The translations under genes and the position numbers were made by a program. Below the pieces are notes generated by a model. The model saw nothing but the letters and a program-made list of their open reading frames with translations. It was not told the DNA's origin and did not search any database. A stretch of DNA of 35,459 nucleotides from CAYMLL01 sp964390645 (lineage in GTDB: Bacteria; Planctomycetota; UBA8108): the NCBI GenBank assembly GCA_964390645.1, contig CAYMLL010000034.1:1-35459 (forward strand), in the 5' to 3' direction. Shown in pieces: positions 1-8,341 of the stretch (position 1 is the first letter of the stretch; the number at the start of each line of letters is the position of its first letter).

Positions 1-1167
1 CGGGTCTACCGTGTCGGCGAGGCGCAGGGGCATCACTACATCGCGACCGAGTACGTCGACGGTCCGACCCTCGCCGAGGTGCTCGAGCAGGTGGGTGGAA
101 GCGGCGTCCGCAGCGCGACCGGGCTCTACCTCGCGGTCGGCATGCCGGAAAACCAGCGCGTTCACGATACGTTCGAGGCCGCGTTCGTCGCGCTTCTCGT
201 GCCGGTCGCACGCGCGCTTGCCGTCGCGCACGAGGTCGGCATCGTCCATCGAGACCTCAAGCCGTCGAACATCCTGATCCGACGTGACGGTCGCTTGGTG
301 ATCGGAGACTTCGGTCTCGCCAAGGCGGAGACGGATCCGGATCTGTCCCTGACGGGAGAGGTTCTCGGCACTCCGTTCTACATGTCCCCCGAGCAGGTCT
401 CGCGCGCCGCGAGCCAGGTCGATTTTCGTACTGACGTCTACAGTCTTGGGGTGACGCTTTACGAGGGGCTCTCCGGTAAGCGACCCTTCGAGGGAGACAC
501 GGTCTACCAGCTCTTCGAGGCGATCACGACCCGCACCCCGCCGTCGTTGCGCTCGATTCACAGGCAGATTACTTCGGACGCGGACTCGGTCGTTCGTCGC
601 GCGATGGCCCGGGAGCGGGACGAGCGCTACAGCAACGCGATGGACCTCGCGGTCGACCTCGACTTGCTCTCGCAGGGTCGACCGACTCATGCGCGAGCAG
701 AGGAAGGGGGCACCTTGCGGCAGCTGCGCGCGGCGCTCCGGCGCGCGAGCTACGGCGAGGGCATCGACTTCCGATCCACGACGACCTTCCTCGGGATTCC
801 GCTCGTCCACGTGCACTCCGGGAAACCGAAGCCTGGCAAGCGGAGGTGCGTCGCGAGGGGCTGGATCGCGTTCGGCGACGTGGCGATCGGAGGCCTCGCG
901 GTGGGAGGCGTCGCGCTCGGCGGCGTGACCTTCGGCGGCTGTGCGGTCGGATTGCTGGCAGCCGTTGGCGGTGCCGCGCTGGGCGGTGTCGCGATCGGCG
1001 GTGTCGCGATCGGCGGCATCGCGACGGGCGGTCTCGCGGTCGGCTACCTCGCGCTTGGCGGCATCGCTGTCGGTGCGCACGTCGTCTGGGGCACCGTGCG
1101 CGATCCCGTCGCCGTCGATTTCTTCGGGCGATGGATGCCGTGTCTGCGTCTGTACCTCGGTCGCTAG
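1..1167 (+). CDS. Serine/threonine protein kinase with C-terminal pentapeptide-repeat tail (5' partial)
   Basis: The reading frame is open from the first base, so the N-lobe (P-loop and catalytic lysine) lies outside the window. What remains starts in the hinge region (YIATEYVDGPTL) and holds the catalytic loop HRDLKPSN at residues 83-90 of the visible part, the DFG motif at 103-105 and the activation-segment end GTPFYMSPE. This is a complete Hanks-type C-lobe, expected to phosphorylate Ser/Thr on protein substrates. After the kinase domain there is no usual transmembrane segment with a sensor domain. Instead residues about 293-360 form an AxGGx repeat (AIGGL, AVGGV, ALGGV and so on). The protein ends at CLRLYLGR. 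Kinase assignment is firm. The tail could be a pentapeptide solenoid or a hydrophobic membrane-associated segment. Confidence 0.93.
   Translation, partial: RVYRVGEAQGHHYIATEYVDGPTLAEVLEQVGGSGVRSATGLYLAVGMPENQRVHDTFEAAFVALLVPVARALAVAHEVGIVHRDLKPSNILIRRDGRLVIGDFGLAKAETDPDLSLTGEVLGTPFYMSPEQVSRAASQVDFRTDVYSLGVTLYEGLSGKRPFEGDTVYQLFEAITTRTPPSLRSIHRQITSDADSVVRRAMARERDERYSNAMDLAVDLDLLSQGRPTHARAEEGGTLRQLRAALRRASYGEGIDFRSTTTFLGIPLVHVHSGKPKPGKRRCVARGWIAFGDVAIGGLAVGGVALGGVTFGGCAVGLLAAVGGAALGGVAIGGVAIGGIATGGLAVGYLALGGIAVGAHVVWGTVRDPVAVDFFGRWMPCLRLYLGR
877..1080 (+). repeat. 15-bp tandem repeats encoding AxGGx pentapeptides
   Basis: About 13 units of 15 bp lie in the kinase reading frame. The best conserved are 988-1002 and 1003-1017, which differ by one base; 1018-1032, 1033-1047 and 1048-1062 are looser copies. 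Each unit encodes a pentapeptide of the form A-[ILVT]-G-G-x. Near-identical adjacent copies suggest growth by slippage or unequal exchange under selection for the pentapeptide pattern. Confidence 0.85.
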
Positions 1168-1519
1168 CAGCCGGTCGCCGTGGAGGCCCGTGTCCGCGCC
1201 ACTGACATGTCCGAGACGAAGCTGACGACCCGATCTCCTCGCCCCAAGCTCGGAGGTCGCCACTTCGCACCGTGTGCCNNNNNNNNNNAAGTCCGCGAGG
1301 ACGACGGCCGCGTCCTTCGCCATGAACCTCTCCGCGGGGTGCGACCGGTCCGGCCGGGGCAGTCTTGCCTGCGAGGTCCTTCCGGGGATTGACGCCAGCG
1401 TGCAGTTCGCCGCGCGCAACGCAGCTCGGGAGAATCACTGGTACAGGGACGCATCCGGTCGTAGTACAATTCCTGCTTCGAGAGACGAACCCCAAACCCG
1501 AGAATGGACGAGGTGGACG
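1168..1519. other. Intergenic stretch containing the scaffold gap
   Basis: No plus-strand gene is supported between the kinase stop and the ThuA-like start. The 10-N gap sits in the middle. On the minus strand an ATG at 1323-1321 is preceded by a GAGAGG sequence and opens an 11-codon frame (MAKDAAVVLAD) that runs into the gap, which might be the start of a gene lost in the join. Upstream of the ThuA-like gene, TACAAT at 1465-1470 resembles a -10 box but has no convincing -35 partner. Confidence 0.4.
1279..1288. other. Assembly gap (10 N)
   Basis: Ten consecutive undetermined bases, a usual placeholder for a scaffold join of unknown size. The kinase to the left and the ThuA-like gene to the right should not be assumed to be neighbours. 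Any open frame crossing this point is an artefact. Confidence 0.97.
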
Positions 1520-2593
1520 ATGTGCAAGAAGCGCTGGATCCCGGGGATCCTGGTGAGCGTGATCGTGGCTCTGTTCGCTCGTGACGTGAGCGGCGGCGAC
1601 GGGCTGTGGGTGGAGTACGACGGATTCGGCGGCCCCGGAAAGGGGAAACAGATCGTCCTCATCAGCGGTGACGAGGAGTACCGCTCCGAGGAAGGGCTTC
1701 CGCAGCTCGGCAAGATCCTCGCCGTGCAGCACGGATTCAAGTGCCGGGTCGTCTTTTCACAAGACGCGGACGGTAGCATCAACCCCAACAACCAGAAGAA
1801 CATCCCGGGTCTCGAGGCACTCGGGACCGCCGATCTGATGATCATCGCCACGCGCTTTCGCAAGCCGATCGACGACCAGATGAAGCACGTGGATGCCTAC
1901 CTGAAGACCGGCAAGCCGGTGATCGGCATGCGCACGGCGACCCACGCCTTCCGCTTCGGCGGAGGATCGACGTGGGCGCACTACAGCGACGGCTACAACG
2001 GGCCGAAGAAGGACTGGAAAGGCGGCTTCGGTCGCCTGGTGCTCGGGGAGAAGTGGATCAGCCATCACGGTGGCCACAAGTCCGAGAGCACCCTCGGACT
2101 GATCGCCCCCGATGCCAAGGATCATCCGATCGTACGTGGCATCAAGGACGGTGATGTCTGGGGTCCGACGGACGTGTACGGCGTGCGTCTTCCCCTGCCT
2201 GGCGACAGCCGGCCGATCATCCTCGGTCAGGTGACGAAGCGGAAGGGGCCGCGAACGAAGGACGCTTTCTTCGGCCTGAAGCCCACCGACGATGAGCCCG
2301 TGGCCGGCAGGAAGAACAACCCGATGATCCCCGTCAGCTGGACCAAGTCCTACCAGGTGCCCGGTGGAAAGAAGGGCCGGGTCTTCACCACGACGATGGG
2401 ATCGTCGACGGACCTCGTCGCCACGGGCACGCGTCGCATGCTCGTCAATGGCGTTTACTGGTGTCTCGGGCTCGAAATCCCCGAGGGTGGCACCAGCGTC
2501 GACCTCGTCGGCGAGTACCGGCCGATCGCCTACGGCTTCAACAGCTTCACCCGGGGCGTCAAGCCCTCGGCGCACGCGCTGAAGAAGAAGTAG
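1520..2593 (+). CDS. Secreted ThuA-like domain protein
   Basis: This is a 357-residue protein with a signal peptide (MCKKRWIPGILVSVIVALFA, cleavage probably near residue 24-28). The mature part matches the ThuA-like/trehalose-utilisation fold, a class I glutamine amidotransferase-like alpha/beta sandwich. It opens with a strand and a DEEYRSEE stretch, followed by TADLMIIATRFRKP, GKPVIGMRTATHAF and a late segment on GRVFTTTMGSS. Family members in planctomycetes are common in carbohydrate-related gene sets, but their reaction is mostly unproven. The ATG at 1520 was chosen because it starts the signal peptide; the frame extends upstream only through the N gap. AGGTGG lies just 3 nt before the ATG. 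The CotH-family gene follows 54 bp downstream on the same strand. The exact substrate is unknown. Confidence 0.85.
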   Translation: MCKKRWIPGILVSVIVALFARDVSGGDGLWVEYDGFGGPGKGKQIVLISGDEEYRSEEGLPQLGKILAVQHGFKCRVVFSQDADGSINPNNQKNIPGLEALGTADLMIIATRFRKPIDDQMKHVDAYLKTGKPVIGMRTATHAFRFGGGSTWAHYSDGYNGPKKDWKGGFGRLVLGEKWISHHGGHKSESTLGLIAPDAKDHPIVRGIKDGDVWGPTDVYGVRLPLPGDSRPIILGQVTKRKGPRTKDAFFGLKPTDDEPVAGRKNNPMIPVSWTKSYQVPGGKKGRVFTTTMGSSTDLVATGTRRMLVNGVYWCLGLEIPEGGTSVDLVGEYRPIAYGFNSFTRGVKPSAHALKKK

Positions 2594-2647
2594 ATCGGTT
2601 CGTGTAGCGCCGCGTTCATTCAGCGGGATCGGGAGTGTTCGGTCCAG

Positions 2648-5600
2648 ATGAGGATCCGCGGGATTATCCCTGTCGTCGCCGGCGTCGTGCTCGGGGCGCT
2701 GTTCACGCACGGGCTGCGCGCGCAGGTGGTGATCAACGAGCTTCTCGCGGAAAACGTCTTCGACTCCCGGGACGAGGACGGTGACAGCTCGGACTGGGTC
2801 GAGCTGAAGAACGCGGGGGACGAGACCGTCGTACTTGACGGCTGGCTCCTCAGCGACGACCTCGCGATCGTCGGAAAGTGGCGGCTGCCCCGGGTCGACC
2901 TGGAGCCGGGCGGGCTTCTGGTCGTCTGGTGCTCGGGCAAGGACCGCGAGCTGCCGCCCCCCGAGCGCATCGTCGAGCCGAACTCGCGCTTGCCCCTCGT
3001 GGCCGACCTGGTGGAGGAAGGCGCAACGTGGCGCTATCTGTCCTCGTCGCCGCAGAGCGGGGAGACCCCACCGGGGTGGACCTCCACGGACTTCGACGAC
3101 GCGGGATGGAGCGAGGTGACGCTGCCCATCGGGTTCGGCGAGCCGGGACTCTCGACGGAGCTGGACCGAACTACCGGGACGATTCTCCTGCGCGCGGAGT
3201 TCACCGTCGCGGCACTGGAGTCACTGGCGGGAATCGTCTTCGAGACCCGCTACGACGATGGCATCGTCGTGTGGCTCAACGGCATCCGGGTGATCTCGTC
3301 GAACGTCGCACCGGACGATTCACCTGGTTTTGGCTCGGTTGCGGAGAGCCATCACCCGCCTGTCGTACGTGAACGTTTCGACCTCGGCCCGTGGTTGCGG
3401 GACGGGACGCTCCAGGCCGGAGCGAATGTGCTCGCCATCGCGGTGGTGAACCGCACGCCGGGCCGGGACACGGGTTCGAACGACGCGTTCTTCGTCGGGC
3501 GGCTCGGTCATGTGCCGCGCATGCTGCACTCGAGCTTCCGCCTCGGGTCCGGTGGCGAGGCGTTGACGCTGGCCGATCCGCGCGGTGTCCTGGTGGACGC
3601 CTTGCTGCTGCCCGAGCAGACGGCCGATCGATCGTACGGCCGCTCGGTCGATCGACCCGAGCGCCTCGTCTACCACCTGCGTCCTACCCGCGGCGCGCCG
3701 AACGACACGCTCGTGTCGTCCGATGTTATCCCGGAGCGTCCGACGTTCTCGCCGAGCGGCGGCAAGCTTGCGGAGCCGTCGGATGTGAGGGTCTCGATGG
3801 CGCTGCCGTTTGACGACGTCACTCTTCGGTACACACTTGACGGCTCTCCACCGTCGGGATCGAGCCCGGTCTACACCGAGCCGGTCCTGGTGTCACGCAA
3901 CATGGTCATCCGTTCTGCCGCGTTCATCGGCGAGGAGCGCGTCAGCCACGTGGAGACTCAGAGCTATTTCCTGACCGCGTGGAGCTTCGGGCTACCGATT
4001 CTCTCCGTGGCGATGCCGCCGGGGGATTTTCGCGACGTGCACCTTGATTTCACGCGACGTGGACGCGAGTCCGAGAAGGTGGCGCACGTCGAGCTCGTCG
4101 ACGCGGACGGTGTTCGCCTGTTCGGCGTCGGCACCGGGATGCGCCTTCATGGAAACGCCGGTCGCGAGGGCGGAATTCAGACGAAGAAGTCCTACCGGCT
4201 CTACTTTCGCGGGGACTACGGCACACCGCGGCTCGAGTACCCGCTGATCCCCGACGCGCCCGGGGGCAGCCTTGATGTCGTTGTCCTGCGCGCGAGCACA
4301 CACGACTCCTTCCGGACGATCTCGACCGCGACGTTGATCCGTGACGAGATCATCCGCAGCCTGCACGGCGACATGGGTGCCGCCGTATCGCACGGCGCCT
4401 GGTGCAATCTCTTCGTCAACATGGAGTATCGGGGACTCTACAACGCTACCGAGCGAATCGGCACCGAGCTCCTGGCCGCGAACTTCCCCGAGGACGGTGA
4501 GGAGTGGGACGTCGCGCCGACGGACGACCTCGGGTTGTGGCTGCAGCTGCTCGAATTCGTACGCGAGCACGACTTCACCGAGGATGCTCTCGCCGACGAG
4601 CTGGCGCGCCGTGTCCACGTCGACAACATCATCGACTACATGACGGTCAACATCTGGTGCCAGAATCACGACTGGCCCGGCAACAACTGGTTCACCGCCC
4701 GTCCTCGACGTTCGGACGGCAAGTGGATCTTTCTCACCTGGGACGTCGAGGCGGGGATGGGAGGGCGCACATCCGGCTTCACGGCGAACTCGCTCGAGAA
4801 CGTCTACGGCAACGACAGCTCCTGGCTCGTCGAGGTGTTTCTCGCGGTCGTGGAGAATCCGCGCTTCGAGCGTCGCTTCATCGAGACCTTCCTGCGCCAC
4901 ATGGACGGGGTCCTCCATCCGGAGCACGTGCTCGCGCGGGTACGGGAGATCGCCGTGGCGGTGGCTCCGGACATGCACGAGGAGACTCAGCGTGCCCGGC
5001 AGACCTTCACGCGCTGGGAGGCCAACGTCGCCTTTCTGGAGACCTTTGCTGCGCGGCGTTCCGGCTTTATCGGCGACGTCGTGTTGCGGTCGACACGTTT
5101 TCGTACGCCACGCTTCACTCGCGCCATGACGCGCCGGGTCTTCCCGGATGGTGTCGTCGACGTCCGGCTCCGGGGTATCGGATTCCCGGCGAGTTTCAGG
5201 GTGCGATTCAACGGTATGGAGGCCCTGGGAGTACGAGTGGAGGACGGGCTGGTCGTCGCAGGTTTGCCGTTTGACCTTCGCATGGAGGGTCGGCCGGACG
5301 TGACCCTCGTCGAGCCTTCCGGACGGACGTTCACTTCTTCCGGACTGTTCGAGGTCACGCTGCGACCGCAGCCGGAGAGCATCGACCCGGTCGTCGGACC
5401 GTCGGCCGGGGGAATTCCCGTCAGCGTGTTCGGGCGCAACTTCCGGCCGGGAGCTCGGGTCTTTTTCGGTGAGCGGGAGGCCGTGTCGACGGAGGCGGTC
5501 GGCAAAGACGGCACCGAGCTCCTCGTTGTCGCGCCTTCCGGAGCAGGGACGGTGGCCGTGCGGGTTGCGAACACACGTCCGGGCTGGCTCCCCGCGTTCG

Positions 5601-5911
5601 TGCAGCCCGCGTTCACCTACGAGAGGACCGAGACCTTTCGCCGTGGCGACGTCGACGGCGACGACCGTCGAAACGTTCGGGATGCGGTGCTGATCTTGCG
5701 GACGCTCGTGGGCGCGGTCGAGACGTCGGCCTGTGAGGACGCGCTCGATGTCGATGACAGCGGTCGGGTCGATCTGGCGGACGCCATCGGCCTCCTCTCC
5801 TGGCTCTTCGATCGCGGCGACAGTCCTCCGTCCCCCCCACACAGTGAGTGTGGCATCGACCCGACGGAGGACGCGCTGGCGTGCTCCTCGATGGGGCGGT
5901 GCGGAGGCTGA
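2648..5911 (+). CDS. CotH-family protein with lamin-tail, chitobiase C-terminal-like, IPT/TIG and dockerin-like domains
   Basis: This is a 1087-residue exported multidomain protein. A signal peptide (residues 1-25) leads into a lamin-tail domain (VVINELLAEN, SSDWVELKN; about 26-100). A galactose-binding-like beta domain follows (about 125-290). A chitobiase/hexosaminidase C-terminal-like domain comes next (about 362-441; LRYTLDGSPPSGSSPVY). The CotH-kinase-like core spans about 445-800: RLHGNAGREGG near 499, KKSYRLYFRGDYG, the RDE segment, EYRGLYNATERIG and LTWDVEAGMGG near 697. An IPT/TIG domain lies at about 908-991. Residues about 998-1060 hold two EF-hand-like dockerin loops, DVDGDDRRNVRD and DVDDSGRVDLAD. 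The Cys-containing tail (CGIDPTEDALACSSMGRCGG) resembles tails of large secreted planctomycetal proteins. CotH relatives are atypical protein kinases; the target here is unknown. The ATG was chosen for its signal peptide. Confidence 0.87.
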   Translation: MRIRGIIPVVAGVVLGALFTHGLRAQVVINELLAENVFDSRDEDGDSSDWVELKNAGDETVVLDGWLLSDDLAIVGKWRLPRVDLEPGGLLVVWCSGKDRELPPPERIVEPNSRLPLVADLVEEGATWRYLSSSPQSGETPPGWTSTDFDDAGWSEVTLPIGFGEPGLSTELDRTTGTILLRAEFTVAALESLAGIVFETRYDDGIVVWLNGIRVISSNVAPDDSPGFGSVAESHHPPVVRERFDLGPWLRDGTLQAGANVLAIAVVNRTPGRDTGSNDAFFVGRLGHVPRMLHSSFRLGSGGEALTLADPRGVLVDALLLPEQTADRSYGRSVDRPERLVYHLRPTRGAPNDTLVSSDVIPERPTFSPSGGKLAEPSDVRVSMALPFDDVTLRYTLDGSPPSGSSPVYTEPVLVSRNMVIRSAAFIGEERVSHVETQSYFLTAWSFGLPILSVAMPPGDFRDVHLDFTRRGRESEKVAHVELVDADGVRLFGVGTGMRLHGNAGREGGIQTKKSYRLYFRGDYGTPRLEYPLIPDAPGGSLDVVVLRASTHDSFRTISTATLIRDEIIRSLHGDMGAAVSHGAWCNLFVNMEYRGLYNATERIGTELLAANFPEDGEEWDVAPTDDLGLWLQLLEFVREHDFTEDALADELARRVHVDNIIDYMTVNIWCQNHDWPGNNWFTARPRRSDGKWIFLTWDVEAGMGGRTSGFTANSLENVYGNDSSWLVEVFLAVVENPRFERRFIETFLRHMDGVLHPEHVLARVREIAVAVAPDMHEETQRARQTFTRWEANVAFLETFAARRSGFIGDVVLRSTRFRTPRFTRAMTRRVFPDGVVDVRLRGIGFPASFRVRFNGMEALGVRVEDGLVVAGLPFDLRMEGRPDVTLVEPSGRTFTSSGLFEVTLRPQPESIDPVVGPSAGGIPVSVFGRNFRPGARVFFGEREAVSTEAVGKDGTELLVVAPSGAGTVAVRVANTRPGWLPAFVQPAFTYERTETFRRGDVDGDDRRNVRDAVLILRTLVGAVETSACEDALDVDDSGRVDLADAIGLLSWLFDRGDSPPSPPHSECGIDPTEDALACSSMGRCGG

Positions 5912-6000
5912 TCGGGGCGCCGGTCTTGCATTGGTGAGTCAGCCTGGAGAAGATGGTTTGATTAGCGGCTCTGATCGCGGTCTCCAAGGAGGAATCTGTC

Positions 6001-6744
6001 ATGCGTCGCGTTTCATTTAGTCTCTCGCTAATCGTCTTGTTCACTGTGGTCTGGGTCGCTCCGTCCGTGACCGGCTCGTCGGAGCTGGTCGCCCAGGAGG
6101 ACGCGGGGAAGAAGAAGCAGGAGAAGAAGAAGGCCCGGAAGAGACGAAACAAGAAGCCGCTCTCGCCGGCGGTCGAGGCGATGCTCTCGATGGCTGCTCC
6201 CGCCGCGGAGCACGAGATTCTCCAACGCCTGGTGGGCAAGTGGAATGTCGCCTCGAAGATGTGGATGCAACCGGGCAGTGATCCGGCCGTTAGCAAGGGG
6301 ACCTCGTCGGTGAAGCTGATCCTCGGGGGTCGCTTCACGCAGCAGGACTACCGGGGCACCTTCATGGGCTCGAAGTTTCAGGGCCTGGGCCTCATCGGCT
6401 ATGACAAGCAGAAGAAGAAGTACGTCAGTGTCTGGCTGGACACCGGCGCGACGATGATCGCGCCCAGCGAGGGGACGGCGAACGAGAAGGGCGACGGGAT
6501 GACCTTCGTGTCGCGCTTTGTCGATCCGCTCAGCGGCCAGCCTGTCAAGATGCGGATGGTGGTCGATTTCGAGAGCGAGGACCGTCACGTCAACCAGTTC
6601 TACATGGTTGGCGAGGACGGGACGGAGCACAAGACGATGGAGTTGATCTACACCCGCAAGGCGACGAAGAAGAAGGCTCCGAAGGAGAAGAAGCCCCGCA
6701 AGGAGAAGGGGGCGAAGAAGGCGAAGGCCGAGAAGGACGCCTGA
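6001..6744 (+). CDS. Secreted DUF1579 family protein with lysine-rich ends
   Basis: This is a 247-residue protein with a signal peptide (residues 1 to about 32). The core resembles DUF1579, which usually opens with P-x-x-E-H-x-x-L-x-x-L-x-G-x-W; here this is PAAEHEILQRLVGKWNV. It continues through a beta-rich domain (LGGRFTQQDYRG, FQGLGLIGYDKQKKKYVSVW). The family has no established reaction. Both flanks are strongly basic: KKKQEKKKARKRRNKK after the signal peptide and a C-terminal tail of KKK/KEKK/KKAK repeats. Such tails suggest binding to polyanions (DNA, acidic polysaccharide or surface polymers), which is inference. A consensus Shine-Dalgarno AAGGAGGA at 5986-5993, 7 nt before the ATG, fixes the start. 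Confidence 0.85.
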   Translation: MRRVSFSLSLIVLFTVVWVAPSVTGSSELVAQEDAGKKKQEKKKARKRRNKKPLSPAVEAMLSMAAPAAEHEILQRLVGKWNVASKMWMQPGSDPAVSKGTSSVKLILGGRFTQQDYRGTFMGSKFQGLGLIGYDKQKKKYVSVWLDTGATMIAPSEGTANEKGDGMTFVSRFVDPLSGQPVKMRMVVDFESEDRHVNQFYMVGEDGTEHKTMELIYTRKATKKKAPKEKKPRKEKGAKKAKAEKDA

Positions 6745-6816
6745 TCAGAGGCCGGCAGCCGGTCGAGAGGGTCGATTCGGCGTCAGATTGCGGGCATGAC
6801 CGAGGAAGAGGGTCGA

Positions 6817-8133
6817 ATGGGACGCAAGGTCGCGACGTGCAGAACCCGGACGCAGCCGTCTCGACGCGAGTTTCTCGGTTGCACGGCGCTCGGAGCCGCC
6901 GCGCTGGCGACTCCGACGATCGCCACGCGCGGTCTGCTCGGCAAGGATGCCCCGAGCGAGAAGATCACCGTCGGCTGCATCGGCATGGGCGGCCACGGCG
7001 TGAACCGCAACCTGCGGATGTTGCTGCGCCAGAGCGACGCGCGGGTGATCTCTGTCTGTGATGTCTTCGACGGCCGCCGCGATGCGGCCCGCGCCGGCGT
7101 CGATAAGGCCTACGACTCCAGGGGCTGCTCGTCCCATACGGACTTCCGGAAGATCATCGATCAACCGGACGTCGACGCTCTGATGATCTCGACGCCGGAC
7201 CACTGGCACGTCCTGATGTCCGTCCTCGGCATGCGAGCCGGAAAGGACGTCATCTGTGAGAAACCGACGCTGACGATCCGGGAGGGGCAGATCCTCACCT
7301 CGATCGTGAAGAAGCGGAAGGCCGTCTTCCAGACCTCGACCGAGGACCGTAGCCTTCCGTGCTATCACCACATGGCCGGCGTTGTTCGCAACGGTCTGAT
7401 CGGCAAGGTGCGGCGTGTCGAGGTCGAGCTGCCCGCAGGACAGAACTTTCCAAACGAGCAGGCGGTGAAGGTGCCTGCAGGGCTCGACTGGGACCTGTGG
7501 CTCGGTCCGGCACCCTTGGCACCTTACACGAAGAGCCGCACGGAGCGTCAGCACTGGCGTCACGTCTGGGACTACTCCGGGGGGAAGTTCAGCGACTGGG
7601 GCATGCACCAGCTAGATACCGTACAGTGGGCGCTGGACAAGGAGCGCACCGGCCCGGTCGAGGTGGAGGGGTCCGGAACGGTCAATCCCGGCAGCATGTA
7701 CAATACTTTCGTGACCTACGAGGTGCGCTGGCGCTACGCCGATGGTGTCGAGGTGCACGTCAAGTCCGGCGGCACGAGCTTGCGCTTCATCGGCGAGAAG
7801 GGCTGGATCGGCAATCCACGCTTCGCGGCGAGGTGCACCGCCAGCGACGCGAAGCTGGTCGAGTGGAAGCCGGAAGCAGGCGACGTTCATCTTTATACGA
7901 ACCCTGCGGGCGAGCACCGTGACTTCCTCGACTGCGTCAAGACACGCAAGGAGCCGTACTTTCCCGCGGAGATCGGCCACCGCTGCGCGAGCCTCGTCCA
8001 CATGGGGAACATCGCGATGCGGCTCGGTCGCAAGCTGCGTTGGGATCCGGCAAAGGAGGAGTTCGTCGGCGATGCGGATGCGAACGCGATGTGCTCTCGC
8101 GTGATGCGCAAGCCGTGGACGCTCCAGGCGTGA
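6817..8133 (+). CDS. Tat-exported Gfo/Idh/MocA family oxidoreductase
   Basis: This is an NAD(P)-dependent sugar or sugar-derivative dehydrogenase-like protein. A twin-arginine signal (SRREFLGCTALGAAALA) precedes a Rossmann fold with GCIGMGGHG. The family lysine motif EKP follows in DVICEKPTLTIREG (E155-K156-P157 counted from the upstream ATG at 6796). The C-terminal alpha/beta domain includes SDWGMHQLDTVQWAL, typical of planctomycetal Tat-exported members that act on periplasmic carbohydrates. I prefer the ATG at 6817 because GAGGAAGAGG stands just upstream and the twin-arginine signal is then of usual length; an in-frame ATG at 6796 is possible and adds seven residues. The gene is 52-72 bp downstream of the DUF1579 gene, and the next gene is convergent. 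The substrate cannot be told from sequence. Confidence 0.9.
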   Translation: MGRKVATCRTRTQPSRREFLGCTALGAAALATPTIATRGLLGKDAPSEKITVGCIGMGGHGVNRNLRMLLRQSDARVISVCDVFDGRRDAARAGVDKAYDSRGCSSHTDFRKIIDQPDVDALMISTPDHWHVLMSVLGMRAGKDVICEKPTLTIREGQILTSIVKKRKAVFQTSTEDRSLPCYHHMAGVVRNGLIGKVRRVEVELPAGQNFPNEQAVKVPAGLDWDLWLGPAPLAPYTKSRTERQHWRHVWDYSGGKFSDWGMHQLDTVQWALDKERTGPVEVEGSGTVNPGSMYNTFVTYEVRWRYADGVEVHVKSGGTSLRFIGEKGWIGNPRFAARCTASDAKLVEWKPEAGDVHLYTNPAGEHRDFLDCVKTRKEPYFPAEIGHRCASLVHMGNIAMRLGRKLRWDPAKEEFVGDADANAMCSRVMRKPWTLQA

Positions 8134-8169
8134 CGGCTTTCGCCCCGCGTTTCGCCATTCTCCAGGGAG

Positions 8170-8193
8170 CCCGGGATCGCGAGGATCGCCGGG
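8170..8193. terminator. GC-rich hairpin between convergent genes
   Basis: CCCGG-GATC, a 5-nt loop, then GATC-g-CCGGG: a 9-bp stem with one bulged G. It lies 37 nt after the oxidoreductase stop, in the 208-bp space between convergent genes. There is no T-run after it on either strand, so it is only a candidate terminator or mRNA 3'-end stabiliser. The rest of this interval shows no gene. Confidence 0.3.
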
Positions 8194-8341
8194 GTCGAGA
8201 AGCGACGACGGCGCGATAACGGACGCGTATCTGCGAGGAGGACCGACGAAGCACCCGGGCGAAGTGGCCGCTCTCTCGCCGGCTTGACTTCTTCACCGGG
8301 CTGCTGGCCAGGCTGGCGACGACGGACTCGATCTCGTCGCG

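Noticed and set aside
988..1062. Possible CRISPR-like or minisatellite array
   Set aside because: The 15-bp units are contiguous, have no spacers and keep the kinase reading frame, so they are coding repeats.
1274..1519. Upstream extension of the ThuA-like frame to 1274
   Set aside because: It runs through the N gap and adds residues without a signal peptide; the ATG at 1520 starts a clean one.
3992..5842. 616-codon open frame on the minus strand inside the CotH gene
   Set aside because: It is antisense to a well-supported multidomain protein and has no family motifs; a side effect of high GC codon use.
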